Positions 1 through 8,448 of a stretch of 47,246 nt of DNA are shown in pieces. Source of the DNA: Acholeplasmataceae bacterium (GTDB lineage: Bacteria; Bacillota_I; Bacilli_A; Acholeplasmatales; Acholeplasmataceae); assembly GCA_018400755.1 (NCBI GenBank), contig JAGYLU010000010.1:1-47246 (forward strand), given 5' to 3'. Both the position numbers and the translations under genes were made by a program. The notes under the pieces are model-generated. The model had not been told where the DNA came from. It searched no databases and saw only the letters and a program-made list of their open reading frames with translations. Position 1 is the stretch's first letter. Each line of letters begins with the position of its first letter.

Positions 1-122
1 TTCAAAGTGAGAAAGTCTTACTATTTTTGTCCACTTTCTTGACAGAGATCTAATCCTCAATTTTTCATTACAACTGTGGTGCTAAGGGTATTTTCATTTT
101 TTGCCTCAATCATTTAAACACT

Positions 123-1184
123 CTATAAATCTGCACTTTTCACAAGTTCGAACAACTTGTGATTGATATAAATCTTATCTCTACCAACCATTTCGGATAC
201 CAAAACGCCCGCTTTTTCCAACTCTAACAAATATGTCGATGCAGTTTTTCTGCTGACACCAAGACCTTTTTCAACATAGCTGATTTTTGTATAAAACTCA
301 CAAAATAGCACATCAACAAGCTCTTTTGAATATATTTTTGGCAATTTTTCTTGTATTTCTCGTTTGATCATGTCAATTAGTTTTACAATATCTTTCATAA
401 CATCAAGCGTATTGATTGATGTTTCTTCTATACCTTTTAGCAAATATAGAATGAGAGATTCCCAATCATTTTCATCTCTAACGGACTGTAGATTAACATA
501 GTATTGTTGTTTGTTCTTGTTGATATATTTGCTTAAATATAGAATGGGTGAATCCAATAATCCTTTTAGCACCAAATATAGGATATTAATGATCCTTCCT
601 GTTCTTCCATTACCATCATAGAAAGGATGAATAGATTCAAACTGATAATGTATGATTGCTAGTTTAACGAGATCATCCACCTCATCATCTTGATTGATGT
701 AGTTTTCTAAATTAGTCAGTAAATCCATGATGTCATCATAATTTGTTGGAGGTGTATAGATGACTTCTTTTGTCTTATCATTGACAAGAACTGTACCAGG
801 GACTCTTCTGATCCCTGCATCGCTATTTTCGATCATACTTTGAATAGTGATGATCATATTGGTTGAAATGAATCCGTTTTGATTGACTAGTTCGTACCCT
901 CTCCACAAAGCTTTTCGGTAGTTGATGACTTCTTTTGAAGGACCTGTTTCTTTTGCACCACTCATCGCTTTGTACAGTTCGTCATGTGTTGTAATGATGT
1001 TCTCAATTTCAGAACTGTTTTTTGCTTCATTAATCATAGCAGCATTGATTAAAATGTTTTTATTTGGAATGACATCAGAAAACCCTTTAAGTTCGGCTAA
1101 CACTTTATGTGTCTTCAGTAATTGCTTTAGGATAATAATAGAATCAAATTTGTCATGTGGTGGTAGTTTCGAGAGTTTAAACAT
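123..1184 (-). CDS. Fic-domain AMP-transferase-like protein with C-terminal winged helix
   Basis: 353 aa. The Fic core HPFYDGNGRTGR (residues 186-197) holds the catalytic His and the nucleotide-binding loop; Fic enzymes usually transfer AMP from ATP to target-protein hydroxyls. An inhibitory-helix motif SSEIEN (57-62, fitting [S/T]xxxE[G/N]) lies N-terminal to the core, as in self-inhibited class II Fic proteins. The last ~60 residues look like a winged helix (KISYVEKGLGVSRKTASTYLLELEKAG region), suggesting DNA binding. An upstream in-frame start (1235) is rejected because AAAGGAGG sits 6 bases before the ATG at 1184. It is a single gene with its own promoter, clearly more AT-rich than its neighbours, so possibly acquired. 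Its target is unknown; it could act as a regulator or a stand-alone toxin. Confidence 0.9.
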   Translation of the reverse strand: MFKLSKLPPHDKFDSIIILKQLLKTHKVLAELKGFSDVIPNKNILINAAMINEAKNSSEIENIITTHDELYKAMSGAKETGPSKEVINYRKALWRGYELVNQNGFISTNMIITIQSMIENSDAGIRRVPGTVLVNDKTKEVIYTPPTNYDDIMDLLTNLENYINQDDEVDDLVKLAIIHYQFESIHPFYDGNGRTGRIINILYLVLKGLLDSPILYLSKYINKNKQQYYVNLQSVRDENDWESLILYLLKGIEETSINTLDVMKDIVKLIDMIKREIQEKLPKIYSKELVDVLFCEFYTKISYVEKGLGVSRKTASTYLLELEKAGVLVSEMVGRDKIYINHKLFELVKSADL

Positions 1185-1203
1185 GTTACCCCTCCTTTGT
1201 TTT

Positions 1204-1232
1204 ATTGTATAGGAAGTTTTTACCCACGTCAA
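1204..1232 (-). promoter_or_regulatory. fic promoter
   Basis: On the minus strand TTGACG (1227-1232) and TACAAT (1204-1209) are separated by exactly 17 bases. The predicted transcript start falls about 13 bases before the ATG, so the leader is little more than the Shine-Dalgarno sequence. Confidence 0.75.
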
Positions 1233-1265
1233 CATAATGCGGGTAAATTATACTATATTTTACCC
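1219..1265. promoter_or_regulatory. Three alternating 7-bp operator half-sites over the fic promoter
   Basis: TTTACCC (1219-1225), its inverse GGGTAAA (1241-1247) and TTTACCC again (1259-1265) flank and overlap the fic -35 region. Exact 7-bp arms in alternating orientation suggest a dimeric repressor site. The Fic protein's own winged helix is an obvious candidate (inference). Confidence 0.6.
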
Positions 1266-1317
1266 ATATAATAGAAATCCAAGTAAAGCCAAGTGAGAAC
1301 TCTTAGCTTTATCATGC

Positions 1318-1342
1318 GAAAAGACCCCTGACGGAGTCTTTG
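1318..1342 (-). terminator. Terminator of tRNA-Leu
   Basis: Minus-strand hairpin with arms 1333-1341 and 1320-1328 (one mismatch), a 4-base loop and a short T run, directly downstream of tRNA-Leu. Confidence 0.6.
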
Positions 1343-1351
1343 ATGTCACTT

Positions 1352-1436
1352 TGGTGCGGGTGACAGGACTTGAACCTGCACGCCCGAAGGCGCTAGATCC
1401 TAAATCTAGTGCGTCTGCCAATTTCGCCACACCCGC
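1352..1436 (-). tRNA. tRNA-Leu (anticodon TAG)
   Basis: 85 nt with encoded CCA and a long variable arm as expected for Leu. The anticodon loop TTTAGGA gives anticodon TAG, and the T-arm GGTTCAAGTCC is present. Confidence 0.95.
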
Positions 1437-1445
1437 GCAAAAAGG

Positions 1446-1474
1446 ATTATACCCTTTTTTTCGCGGTGTGTCAA
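1446..1474 (-). promoter_or_regulatory. Strong promoter of tRNA-Leu
   Basis: Perfect TTGACA (1469-1474) and perfect TATAAT (1446-1451) with a 17-base spacer, just after the stop of the upstream surface-protein gene and ending 9 bases before tRNA-Leu. Confidence 0.85.
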
Positions 1475-1477
1475 CGG

Positions 1478-3022
1478 TCATTGTTTTCTTCGTCTGAATT
1501 TTTCCAGGTAAAAGACAACCCCGATCCCCAAGCCTAAAATCATCACGGATATGATGGTCACCCAAGGGATGTTTTGATCCGCTTCCGAAACAATGACAAG
1601 AATCTCATCGCTCATCACTCTTTCTTCCAAAACATAGTTGATGGTCACCAAATACTCACCACGTTGATCAGGACTAAGAAGATAATCATTGTCACTGATC
1701 CTGATCTCTGTAATCATCATTCCCAATGCCAGATAACGCTCAGTCATGATCCTGATCAGCTCTGACTCATCAAGCACATCATCCACGGTTGTCCTGATGA
1801 TTCCATCACTGAGACTGAGTACCGGAGCAGCATCTCTCACCACATGGATATTGATGTGTTTGAGACTGGCAAGACCGTGACTGTCCTCAGCCGAAAGTGT
1901 CACCCTATAAACGCCTGGCGTCTGACTTTTCTGATACTCGTCATAGACCATCACAAGGTCAACGAACTGATTGTCAGAGACATCAAAGGCCTCATACCTG
2001 CCAATGATCTCCTCATCACTCATCGGTATGTCACTCGCATAGATGAACACATCCGGTGGTCCACTGATTTCTGGTCCTTCGTTTTCAAAGACAACCACCA
2101 TGACACTCAAAATCGTCTCATTTCCGGATGTGTCCTTGGCTTCAAACACCACCTCATAGGTCCCTGGCTCGGTCGCCCCGATCATGGCATTTGAGACAAT
2201 CCGGATATCCGATCTTGTCATCTCATCAACATCATCGGAAACGTCCAATGCCCCAATCAATACCGATGGGTCCACATCAAACGTCTCATAAGGTCCCATC
2301 TCAGTGATGACCTCAATCACCGGCGGCGTCCGGTCCACTAACGACACATCAAGGTCAAATGTCACCATGACCCCCTGGTCTTCTGCCTCATAGGTCACCA
2401 AGAACATCCCTGTGGGCGTTGTCCGCCCTTGATAGGCCTCATCATCCATTCGGATTGACAAAGGCATCCCGCCCGTTCCTGTTCCGCTCACAAGCGCACT
2501 CAAGTCATCTGAAGACGGCGGGTTGCTGGCATCAAACTCAATGGTTCCTGAACATCTTCGGTCTCTTCCAAATGGGATGAACCCAGAGAAATCCTGATAG
2601 GATCCCTCATAGATCATCGCATCATAAGATGATTCCGGCAAGACCGGAATGTTTGAGATCGTGACCTCATCGGTCGTTGCGACAAAACTCGCATGAATCC
2701 GTCTTTGGTTGACATCATCTTCAAAAGGCACATCCAAAGACACACCATCACGATCTTCGACCGACATCATCAGAAAATCCACATAACCCGCGTGCTGACC
2801 GATAAATCCATAATCGAGCACCACCGTATGCAAGACGCCCGCTTCAAGCACAATCGGATCCTTGGTGGTTGCCAGATACGTGCTGTCATCAGAGACGACC
2901 AGATTCGATAGATCAAGCAGATTCCTATTGATTTCAGTTCCAACCTCAACCGCCCTGACCTCAACGCCTCGTGTCATCACCGCCATAAACATCAGAAAAG
3001 ACATCAACAACTTATATCTCAT
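1478..3022 (-). CDS. Secreted, membrane-anchored protein with Ig-like domains
   Basis: 514 aa from the ATG at 3022, preceded by AGGAGGG; the 27 extra residues of the longer reading frame lie upstream of this site. The N-terminus (MRYKLLMSFLMFMAVMTRG) is a signal peptide. The middle holds repeated Ig/DUF5011-like beta-sandwich modules: 'TPPVIEV...PGTYEVVFEAKDTSGNET' and 'EGPEISGPPD...PGVYRVTLSAEDSHG' are typical. The C-terminus is one membrane helix followed by FRRRKQ, so most of the protein faces outside. There is no LPXTG sorting signal. It is probably a surface adhesin or structural protein; the specific role is unknown. Ig-like assignment is from residue pattern only. Confidence 0.8.
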   Translation of the reverse strand: MRYKLLMSFLMFMAVMTRGVEVRAVEVGTEINRNLLDLSNLVVSDDSTYLATTKDPIVLEAGVLHTVVLDYGFIGQHAGYVDFLMMSVEDRDGVSLDVPFEDDVNQRRIHASFVATTDEVTISNIPVLPESSYDAMIYEGSYQDFSGFIPFGRDRRCSGTIEFDASNPPSSDDLSALVSGTGTGGMPLSIRMDDEAYQGRTTPTGMFLVTYEAEDQGVMVTFDLDVSLVDRTPPVIEVITEMGPYETFDVDPSVLIGALDVSDDVDEMTRSDIRIVSNAMIGATEPGTYEVVFEAKDTSGNETILSVMVVVFENEGPEISGPPDVFIYASDIPMSDEEIIGRYEAFDVSDNQFVDLVMVYDEYQKSQTPGVYRVTLSAEDSHGLASLKHINIHVVRDAAPVLSLSDGIIRTTVDDVLDESELIRIMTERYLALGMMITEIRISDNDYLLSPDQRGEYLVTINYVLEERVMSDEILVIVSEADQNIPWVTIISVMILGLGIGVVFYLEKFRRRKQ

Positions 3023-3068
3023 ATGTATCCCTCCTGACCTATCATTGGCAAGTGATGTTTGAATTACT

Positions 3069-3095
3069 ACAAAAAAGAACCCAAACCGGGTTCTT
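3069..3095 (-). terminator. Terminator of the Gln-Gln-His tRNA operon
   Basis: Minus-strand 8-bp perfect stem (arms 3088-3095 and 3075-3082), 5-base loop, then TTTTTT. It lies just after tRNA-Gln(CTG) and upstream of the Ig-like gene. Confidence 0.85.
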
Positions 3096-3105
3096 ATTGT
3101 CATGT

Positions 3106-3179
3106 TGGCAGGGCTAGCTGGATTCGAACCAACGATCGAAGGGTCAGAGCCTTCTGCCTTGCCGCTTGGCTATAGCCCT
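3106..3179 (-). tRNA. tRNA-Gln (anticodon CTG)
   Basis: 74 nt with encoded CCA. The anticodon loop CTCTGAC gives CTG. The acceptor arms AGGGCTA and TAGCCCT pair fully. Confidence 0.92.
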
Positions 3180-3196
3180 ACATGATATGAAAGAGG

Positions 3197-3270
3197 TGGC
3201 AGGCCCAGCTGGATTCGAACCAACGATGAGGGAGTCAAAGTCCCTTGCCTTACCCCTTGGCTATGGGCCT
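3197..3270 (-). tRNA. tRNA-Gln (anticodon TTG)
   Basis: 74 nt with encoded CCA. The loop CTTTGAC gives TTG and the acceptor arms AGGCCCA and TGGGCCT pair. It is closely similar to the adjacent tRNA-Gln(CTG), so a local duplication is likely. Confidence 0.94.
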
Positions 3271-3278
3271 GTAAATAG

Positions 3279-3355
3279 TGGGGCGGCCGAAGGGAGTTGA
3301 ACCCTCCAGTGTCGGAGCCACAATCCGATGCGTTAACCGCTTCGCCACGGCCGCC
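3279..3355 (-). tRNA. tRNA-His (anticodon GTG)
   Basis: 77 nt with encoded CCA and the extra 5' G typical of tRNA-His. The anticodon loop TTGTGGC gives GTG. It is the first gene of the minus-strand tRNA operon. Confidence 0.94.
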
Positions 3356-3374
3356 ATATGATAGCGCAACTATA

Positions 3375-3402
3375 ATTATACAATATTTTTGATTTTTGTA
3401 AA
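3375..3402 (-). promoter_or_regulatory. Promoter of the His-Gln-Gln tRNA operon
   Basis: TTTACA (3397-3402) and TATAAT (3375-3380) with a 16-base AT-rich spacer, about 20 bases upstream of tRNA-His. Confidence 0.75.
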
Positions 3403-3431
3403 GTGAAATTGTGTAATTTTAGGATGCTCGG

Positions 3432-3460
3432 TTGTCTTCATTTCGATAATCATGTATCAT
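3432..3460 (+). promoter_or_regulatory. Promoter of the bitopic membrane-protein gene
   Basis: TTGTCT (3432-3437), a 17-base spacer, TATCAT (3455-3460). It ends 23 bases before the start codon at 3483. Confidence 0.6.
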
Positions 3461-3482
3461 ATCTAAGAAAGGTTGTGTTGAG

Positions 3483-4442
3483 ATGTTCAAATGGATAGGA
3501 CGTATCCTCTACGTCGTCTTGATTCTCTACCTGACATATCAGGTCTATGGCTTTGCCTATTTCTCCAAACTCCAATCCTATTACGAGGACAATGTCCTTG
3601 AGGTCATGGATGACGAACTTGCCTATCTTGAAGGCATGGTCACCTTGATGGGCCTCGACTATGTCCAGAAGACGCCTCTCTACAGTTATGAAAACAACAC
3701 CGGTGATTATCAGCTCAGGGTATCGATCCATACCATCGGAGCAACCGTTGAAGACACCTTGGTGGATGGCTTCCTGATTTTCGTCAATCGCCTATCGATT
3801 GTCGAAGATGGTGTCTTGCTCGAGAATCCCGCGATCAAGATCACGGTGAATCTCTCCGCAGAAAGTCTCTATGATGGTGAGACCTATATCAGTGAAGGCA
3901 GTCGGTACTATAATCCAGATAATCCCTTCTCATACTACAATGTGCCCGTACTCCTGCTCTTTGATACCGATAACTTCCTGAAAGTCCCGGATAGCGAAGT
4001 CTTCGCATCACTTGAAACCATCACCGTCACCCACATCTCAGAAAACGAAGAAAACAACGGTGATGATGGTTTCAGTACCATGCCGATGTTCATCGCCAGC
4101 ATCAATCCCATCGAAGAAGCCGTCAATGGAGGCAACAAGGATACTTTGGTCTTTGATTCCGAGGCGTATCGTCTCGCCGACGATTTTGCCGGAACCACAC
4201 CTTCCGCTGAAGAGCTTGTCGCCTTCGACCTGACCGCCGAAGTCGGCGACATGAGCGGTTACAACGGTGTCATTATCAGAACCATGGTCATCTACTTCCT
4301 GGTTGTCATGGCATTAAGTTATCTGCTCTTCTTCCATAAGGCCGTCAGAGACAAAATCAGAATGAAGCATGTCAAAGACCGCGGTCCTGATCTGCAAAGC
4401 AAATCACTCTTCAAAGATTTCGAGGAACCCTCCAAAAAGTAG
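3483..4442 (+). CDS. Hypothetical two-helix membrane protein
   Basis: 319 aa. One N-terminal membrane helix (residues ~4-28, IGRILYVVLILYLTYQVYGF) and one near the C-terminus (~258-285, MVIYFLVVMALSYLLFFHKA) flank a ~230-residue soluble domain that should be extracytoplasmic. The tail (HKAVRDKIRMKHVKD...) is basic and cytoplasmic. The soluble part is rich in acidic residues and shows no motif I recognise. AGAAAGG precedes the ATG. It has its own promoter and a perfect-palindrome terminator, so it is monocistronic. Function unknown. Confidence 0.85.
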   Translation: MFKWIGRILYVVLILYLTYQVYGFAYFSKLQSYYEDNVLEVMDDELAYLEGMVTLMGLDYVQKTPLYSYENNTGDYQLRVSIHTIGATVEDTLVDGFLIFVNRLSIVEDGVLLENPAIKITVNLSAESLYDGETYISEGSRYYNPDNPFSYYNVPVLLLFDTDNFLKVPDSEVFASLETITVTHISENEENNGDDGFSTMPMFIASINPIEEAVNGGNKDTLVFDSEAYRLADDFAGTTPSAEELVAFDLTAEVGDMSGYNGVIIRTMVIYFLVVMALSYLLFFHKAVRDKIRMKHVKDRGPDLQSKSLFKDFEEPSKK

Positions 4443-4469
4443 AAGATGGACATATGTCCATCTTTTTCT
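4443..4469 (+). terminator. Terminator of the bitopic membrane-protein gene
   Basis: Perfect 22-nt palindrome (4443-4464) followed by TTT, immediately after the stop codon. Confidence 0.8.
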
Positions 4470-4478
4470 TCATCATGA

Positions 4479-4508
4479 TTGCCTTTCAAAAGTGGTTTGT
4501 GTTATACT
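4479..4508 (+). promoter_or_regulatory. Promoter of tRNA-Trp
   Basis: TTGCCT (4479-4484), an 18-base spacer, TATACT (4503-4508), 19 bases before the tRNA. Confidence 0.65.
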
Positions 4509-4527
4509 TATTCATGCTGAAACACTT

Positions 4528-4602
4528 AGGGGTATGGTGTCAATGGTAGCACAGCGGTCTCCAAAACCGTCGGTGCGGGTTCGAATCCTGCTACCCCTGC
4601 CA
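4528..4602 (+). tRNA. tRNA-Trp (anticodon CCA)
   Basis: 75 nt with encoded CCA. The anticodon loop CTCCAAA gives CCA, and acceptor arms AGGGGTA and TACCCCT pair. No UCA-anticodon Trp tRNA is seen and TGA is used as stop throughout, so the standard bacterial code applies. Confidence 0.95.
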
Positions 4603-4613
4603 TCAGCTTGATC

Positions 4614-4634
4614 AGGCGTCTGACGCCTTTTTTT
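4614..4634 (+). terminator. Terminator of tRNA-Trp
   Basis: Stem AGGCGT/ACGCCT followed by seven T. The T run overlaps the stop codon of the convergent phoR gene. Confidence 0.8.
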
Positions 4635-6330
4635 ATTGTTCACGATGCCTTGGCAACAAAATCCTGATGGTTGTTCCTTTGCCGAGTTGTGACTGAAGGT
4701 CAATAGTTCCCTCATATTTCATCGTGATGTGCTTCACAATCGCCAGTCCCAACCCTGTGCCACCTTCGATTCTGCCCTTGTCAATCCGGTAAAAACGTTC
4801 AAAGACGCGGTGCCTGTGTTCCGGGGCAATCCCAATCCCATGGTCTGCAACGGAGAAACTGATATGTTGTTCCTTGATATCAAGATGGATCTCAATCTCA
4901 CCTTGGTCATGACTGTATCTGATGGCATTTTCAATCAGGTTCTTGAACAATGTCCTGATATCGAGTGGATCTGCCATCATGACGACCGCTTTGATGTTTG
5001 TTCTGATCGTGATGTTCTTTTGCTTGGCCATGATTGAAAGCGACTGGATGACATCCCTTAGTACCCCGTCGAAGGGAACGTCGCTTTGGTCGCCGTCTTT
5101 GAGATGCTCAAGTCTTGAAAGCATGAGCATATCCTCTACAAGTGCAGTCATCGTCTTTGTCTGACCGACAATCATCGAGGAGACATGCTTCACTTCATCC
5201 TTGTCAATCAACTGGTGTTCGATCAGTTCGGCATACCCGCGGATGGCCGTCAAGGGCGATTTGAGTTCATGCGAGGCATGGGCGACGAAATCCCTTTTCA
5301 TCTGTTCGATGGCCCGCTTCTGGGTGACCTCATTCATGAGGATCAGTGCCGTCGCATCCTTCTCATCATAGGGCTTCTGATTCACCTGAAACGCTTTGAC
5401 CTCATAGAGTCTGTCTTTGATCCGGATATCAAAAGAAGCGGGATGTTCGCCTTTGTTGACAGCGGAAAGAGCCTGTCTGATCTCGATTGGCCGAATGAAG
5501 CCAATCGCTTCCTGATTGATGTGTGAATCGGTCAGTGCAAAGATGTCTTTGGCATCTGTGTTGTAATAGAGCAAAGCTTCGTTGGCATTGAAAATCAGCA
5601 CCGCTTGACGCATGACATCGAGGACTTTCGAGAGTTGCTCCTGATAGCGTTCGATCGCTCTGACATGGGATGAGAGTTCGTTGTTGATCTCATTCATCTC
5701 CAAGACGATCTCGTTGATTTCCTGATAAGGGCCTCGTGGGGCGATCACCATATACCGTCCGTCTTTGATGCCCTTCATCCCTTCCTTGATGGCAGACCAT
5801 GGTTTGAGAATGTGATCATTTAATCTCCTAAGGCCCACATAGTAGATCAGAAGGACACCAACACCACCAAGTAAGAGCATCATGATCAACCTCGCATACG
5901 CATCAGCTTGGGACTCAAGCGGGACAGAGACCCTCACGATCGATCCGTCATCAAGCTGTTTTGCGACATAGAGCAACTCGATGCCGATGGTGTCGGAACG
6001 TCTTGTTGAAATTGACCCAATGTCCTTGATCTCTGGTCTCTCATGCTTGTCGGTCCCAACCGTCTCATCATGCGAGTCAGCGATGACGATGCCATCTTGG
6101 TCAAGAATTGTGATTCGGCGGTCAGAATCGGTTGTCCAGATATCAACAAATGTCTCTGGCGAACCCTGATAGGACTCAAAAGCCAAGACGACCTCATCAA
6201 GGACAACATGCATGAAGATTTCGCGTTGTTTTTTCTGATAATCACTCACTGTCCAGAACACAACAGCAAACATGGCCACGAACGCGGCCAAGACCAATAG
6301 CATATTATTCCGGACGATGGCCTGTCTCAT
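4633..6330 (-). CDS. phoR: PhoR-type sensor histidine kinase
   Basis: 565 aa. Two membrane helices (~8-28 and ~147-167) enclose a ~120-residue extracytoplasmic sensor. A HAMP-like linker, a PAS domain (~235-335) and the kinase core follow: H-box HASHELKSPLTAIRGY with phospho-acceptor His354, N-box NLIENAIRYS, G1 DHGIGI, F-box FERFYRID and G2 GGTGLGLAIVKH. It phosphorylates the response regulator encoded just upstream. The ATG overlaps the phoP stop (ATGA), so translation is probably coupled. It is the last gene of the phosphate operon, which implies phosphate-starvation sensing, normally through contact with PhoU and the Pst transporter. Confidence 0.93.
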   Translation of the reverse strand: MRQAIVRNNMLLVLAAFVAMFAVVFWTVSDYQKKQREIFMHVVLDEVVLAFESYQGSPETFVDIWTTDSDRRITILDQDGIVIADSHDETVGTDKHERPEIKDIGSISTRRSDTIGIELLYVAKQLDDGSIVRVSVPLESQADAYARLIMMLLLGGVGVLLIYYVGLRRLNDHILKPWSAIKEGMKGIKDGRYMVIAPRGPYQEINEIVLEMNEINNELSSHVRAIERYQEQLSKVLDVMRQAVLIFNANEALLYYNTDAKDIFALTDSHINQEAIGFIRPIEIRQALSAVNKGEHPASFDIRIKDRLYEVKAFQVNQKPYDEKDATALILMNEVTQKRAIEQMKRDFVAHASHELKSPLTAIRGYAELIEHQLIDKDEVKHVSSMIVGQTKTMTALVEDMLMLSRLEHLKDGDQSDVPFDGVLRDVIQSLSIMAKQKNITIRTNIKAVVMMADPLDIRTLFKNLIENAIRYSHDQGEIEIHLDIKEQHISFSVADHGIGIAPEHRHRVFERFYRIDKGRIEGGTGLGLAIVKHITMKYEGTIDLQSQLGKGTTIRILLPRHREQ

Positions 6331-6989
6331 TCGACCATGTAACCGACACCCCGGATGGTCCTGATGACCATCTCGGAGTTGTGTTCCAGCAATTTGTCAC
6401 GAAGCGCTTTGATATGCATGTCAAGGGTTCTTGTCTCGCCGATATAATCTGTTTCCCAGACGTTCATGAAGATGTCTTCTTTTCTGACAACCAATCCCTT
6501 TTGCGAGATCAATAGCTTCATGATCTCGTATTCCTTGTTCGTGAGATAAACATCGTTCTCATCGACAAAGAACTTGTGCCTGCTGTCATCGAGGATGACG
6601 TTTTTGAGTGAGAACAGGTCACGATCCTTATGCTTTCTCAGTTTGGACTGGATCCTAGATGTCAGTTCCAATACGCCAAATGGCTTTGTCATATAATCAT
6701 CCGCACCAAGATCAAGGGCGGTGACCTTGTCCATCTCATTTTGCAATGCTGAGACCATCATCACCGGAATCTCCGAATCCAGTTTCCGGATGGTTCTGAG
6801 CAACTCAAGACCACTGATATCAGGAAGCATGATATCTAGAAGGACCATATCCGGACGGTTCTTTGCGAAAGCGTCCAAAAAAGCCTCACCTTGTTTGAAT
6901 CCGATACCTTTCAGTCCTGCGTTTAGAATCGTTTTCTCGATGATGTAGCCGATGGCCTGATCATCTTCAACATAATAGACTAGTGGCAT
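6327..6989 (-). CDS. phoP: PhoP/PhoB-type response regulator
   Basis: 220 aa, OmpR/PhoB family. The receiver domain has phospho-acceptor Asp52 (VLLDIMLPD) and the conserved Lys102 (TKPFG). The C-terminal winged helix ends with RTIRGVGYMVE. A GTG two codons upstream (6995) is only one base from AGGAGG, whereas the ATG at 6989 has seven bases of spacing, so 6989 is preferred. The Shine-Dalgarno overlaps the phoU stop codon. It likely binds the Pho boxes upstream of pstS and so autoregulates the operon. Confidence 0.93.
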   Translation of the reverse strand: MPLVYYVEDDQAIGYIIEKTILNAGLKGIGFKQGEAFLDAFAKNRPDMVLLDIMLPDISGLELLRTIRKLDSEIPVMMVSALQNEMDKVTALDLGADDYMTKPFGVLELTSRIQSKLRKHKDRDLFSLKNVILDDSRHKFFVDENDVYLTNKEYEIMKLLISQKGLVVRKEDIFMNVWETDYIGETRTLDMHIKALRDKLLEHNSEMVIRTIRGVGYMVE

Positions 6990-7000
6990 GCTCACCCCTC

Positions 7001-7663
7001 CTAGAATAGCTCAGTGTGTTTGTGCTTGCCGGTTTCGATGAAGATGATCCATTCCGCGATGTTGACGGCATGGTCACCAATCCGTTCGATGTACTTGGCA
7101 ACCATCAACACATAGATGGCTTCATTGGGATCAATTTTCTCATTCTTCAGTTCAGTTGTGATCTTTTGAACGACAAGATTGAACAGATCATCCACCTCAT
7201 CATCCATCTGAATGACTTTCAAAGCAATGTTCCGGTCCACTTTGACAAGCGCTTCAACACTTGATAGGACCATGCGTTCGATCACTTCGATCATCTCTGT
7301 GGTCAAAGGCATCACCCGGCGGTTACGCTGATCGGAAAGATGAAGCGTCATTTCCGCGATATCAGAAGCGTGGTCGCCAATCCGTTCGAGGTCGGTGATC
7401 AGTTTCAAGATCCCGGTGACGAGTCTGAGGTCGGTCGCCAGTGGCTGTTCCCGCCAAATGATCCTGAGTGCATCCTTGGCAATCTCCTCTTCCATCCGGT
7501 CCACCTCATCATCAAGGCTCATGACCCGTTTGGCGGCCTCAAGATCGTTTTCTTTGAAGGCGTTCAATCCGGCCTTGACATTGGATAAAGCAAGATCCGC
7601 CATCTGGATGACGTCTCTTTTGATGCTCTCAATGGCTTTTAGCAATGTTTGTCTTTGGGGCAT
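7001..7663 (-). CDS. phoU: Phosphate transport regulator PhoU
   Basis: About 220 aa, all-helical with two copies of the PhoU repeat, each carrying the acidic metal-binding signature: DDEVDRMEEEI in the first and DDEVDDLFNLV in the second, plus the family sequence ERIGDHASDIAE / ERIGDHAVNIAE. PhoU restrains PhoR kinase and Pst activity when phosphate is plentiful. A start at 7678 overlaps the pstB stop, but GGAGG lies within those first codons, 8 bases before the ATG at 7663, which is chosen. Confidence 0.93.
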   Translation of the reverse strand: MPQRQTLLKAIESIKRDVIQMADLALSNVKAGLNAFKENDLEAAKRVMSLDDEVDRMEEEIAKDALRIIWREQPLATDLRLVTGILKLITDLERIGDHASDIAEMTLHLSDQRNRRVMPLTTEMIEVIERMVLSSVEALVKVDRNIALKVIQMDDEVDDLFNLVVQKITTELKNEKIDPNEAIYVLMVAKYIERIGDHAVNIAEWIIFIETGKHKHTELF

Positions 7664-7677
7664 GGTGGTTTCCTCCA

Positions 7678-8448
7678 TTATCCGAACCTTCCTGTGATGT
7701 AGGCTTCGGTTTTGGGATTGTCAGGCGTTGAGAACACCTTCGATGTCGCACCGTGTTCAATCAGTTCTCCCATCAGGAAGAACGCGGTCTGATCGGAGAT
7801 CCTCGCGGCTTGTTGCATGTTGTGAGTGACGATGATGATGGTGTATCTCTCTTTCAATTCTACCACCAAATCCTCAATTTTTTGCGTCGCAATCGGATCA
7901 AGTGCCGATGTCGGCTCATCCATCAGGATGACGTCTGGCTTCATTGCGATCGTTCTCGCGATACAAAGCCGTTGCTGCTGCCCACCAGACAGAGAAAGCG
8001 CAGACTCTTTTAGGCGGTCTTTGACCTCATCATAAAGGGCAGCTTGCATCAGCGATGACTCGACAATCTCATCAAGAATCTCTTTTTTCTTGACCCCTTG
8101 GCACCGTGGTCCGTAAGCGATGTTGTCATAGATTGACATCGGAAAGGGATTGGGTTTCTGAAAGACCATCCCGACCCGTTTCCTGAGACCGATGACATCG
8201 GTCTCAGAGGCATAGATGTTCTCATCATGAAACATGACCTTACCATCAATCCGACATTCCTCAATCAGGTCATTCATCCGGTTCAACACTCTCAAGAACG
8301 TCGACTTCCCACATCCGGATGGTCCGATCAAGGCTGTGACCTCATGTTCAAGACACTCCAGACGGATGTCCTTCAAGGCTTGGTTTTCACCATAATAGAG
8401 ATTCAATTGATTGACGCTGAAAGCGATATTTGTCTTCTTCTCGTTCAT
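7678..8448 (-). CDS. pstB: Phosphate ABC transporter ATPase PstB
   Basis: 256 aa, normal length. Walker [10 protein letters not shown] (42-50), Q-loop [10 protein letters not shown] (PstB-specific), signature [16 protein letters not shown], Walker [14 protein letters not shown] and switch His VTHN are all present. It powers phosphate import with PstA and PstC. Its ATG overlaps the pstA stop by four bases. Confidence 0.97.
   Translation of the reverse strand: MNEKKTNIAFSVNQLNLYYGENQALKDIRLECLEHEVTALIGPSGCGKSTFLRVLNRMNDLIEECRIDGKVMFHDENIYASETDVIGLRKRVGMVFQKPNPFPMSIYDNIAYGPRCQGVKKKEILDEIVESSLMQAALYDEVKDRLKESALSLSGGQQQRLCIARTIAMKPDVILMDEPTSALDPIATQKIEDLVVELKERYTIIIVTHNMQQAARISDQTAFFLMGELIEHGATSKVFSTPDNPKTEAYITGRFG

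Noticed and set aside
1-122. Additional gene or promoter at the left edge
   Set aside because: A TTGACA hexamer occurs near 40 but no matching -10 or reading frame follows.
1260-1565. Open frame of 101 codons over the tRNA-Leu region, minus strand
   Set aside because: It reads straight through the tRNA gene, its promoter and terminator; a chance frame.
4369-4611. 80-codon plus-strand frame ending in tRNA-Trp
   Set aside because: Overlaps a terminator and a tRNA, with no ribosome site.
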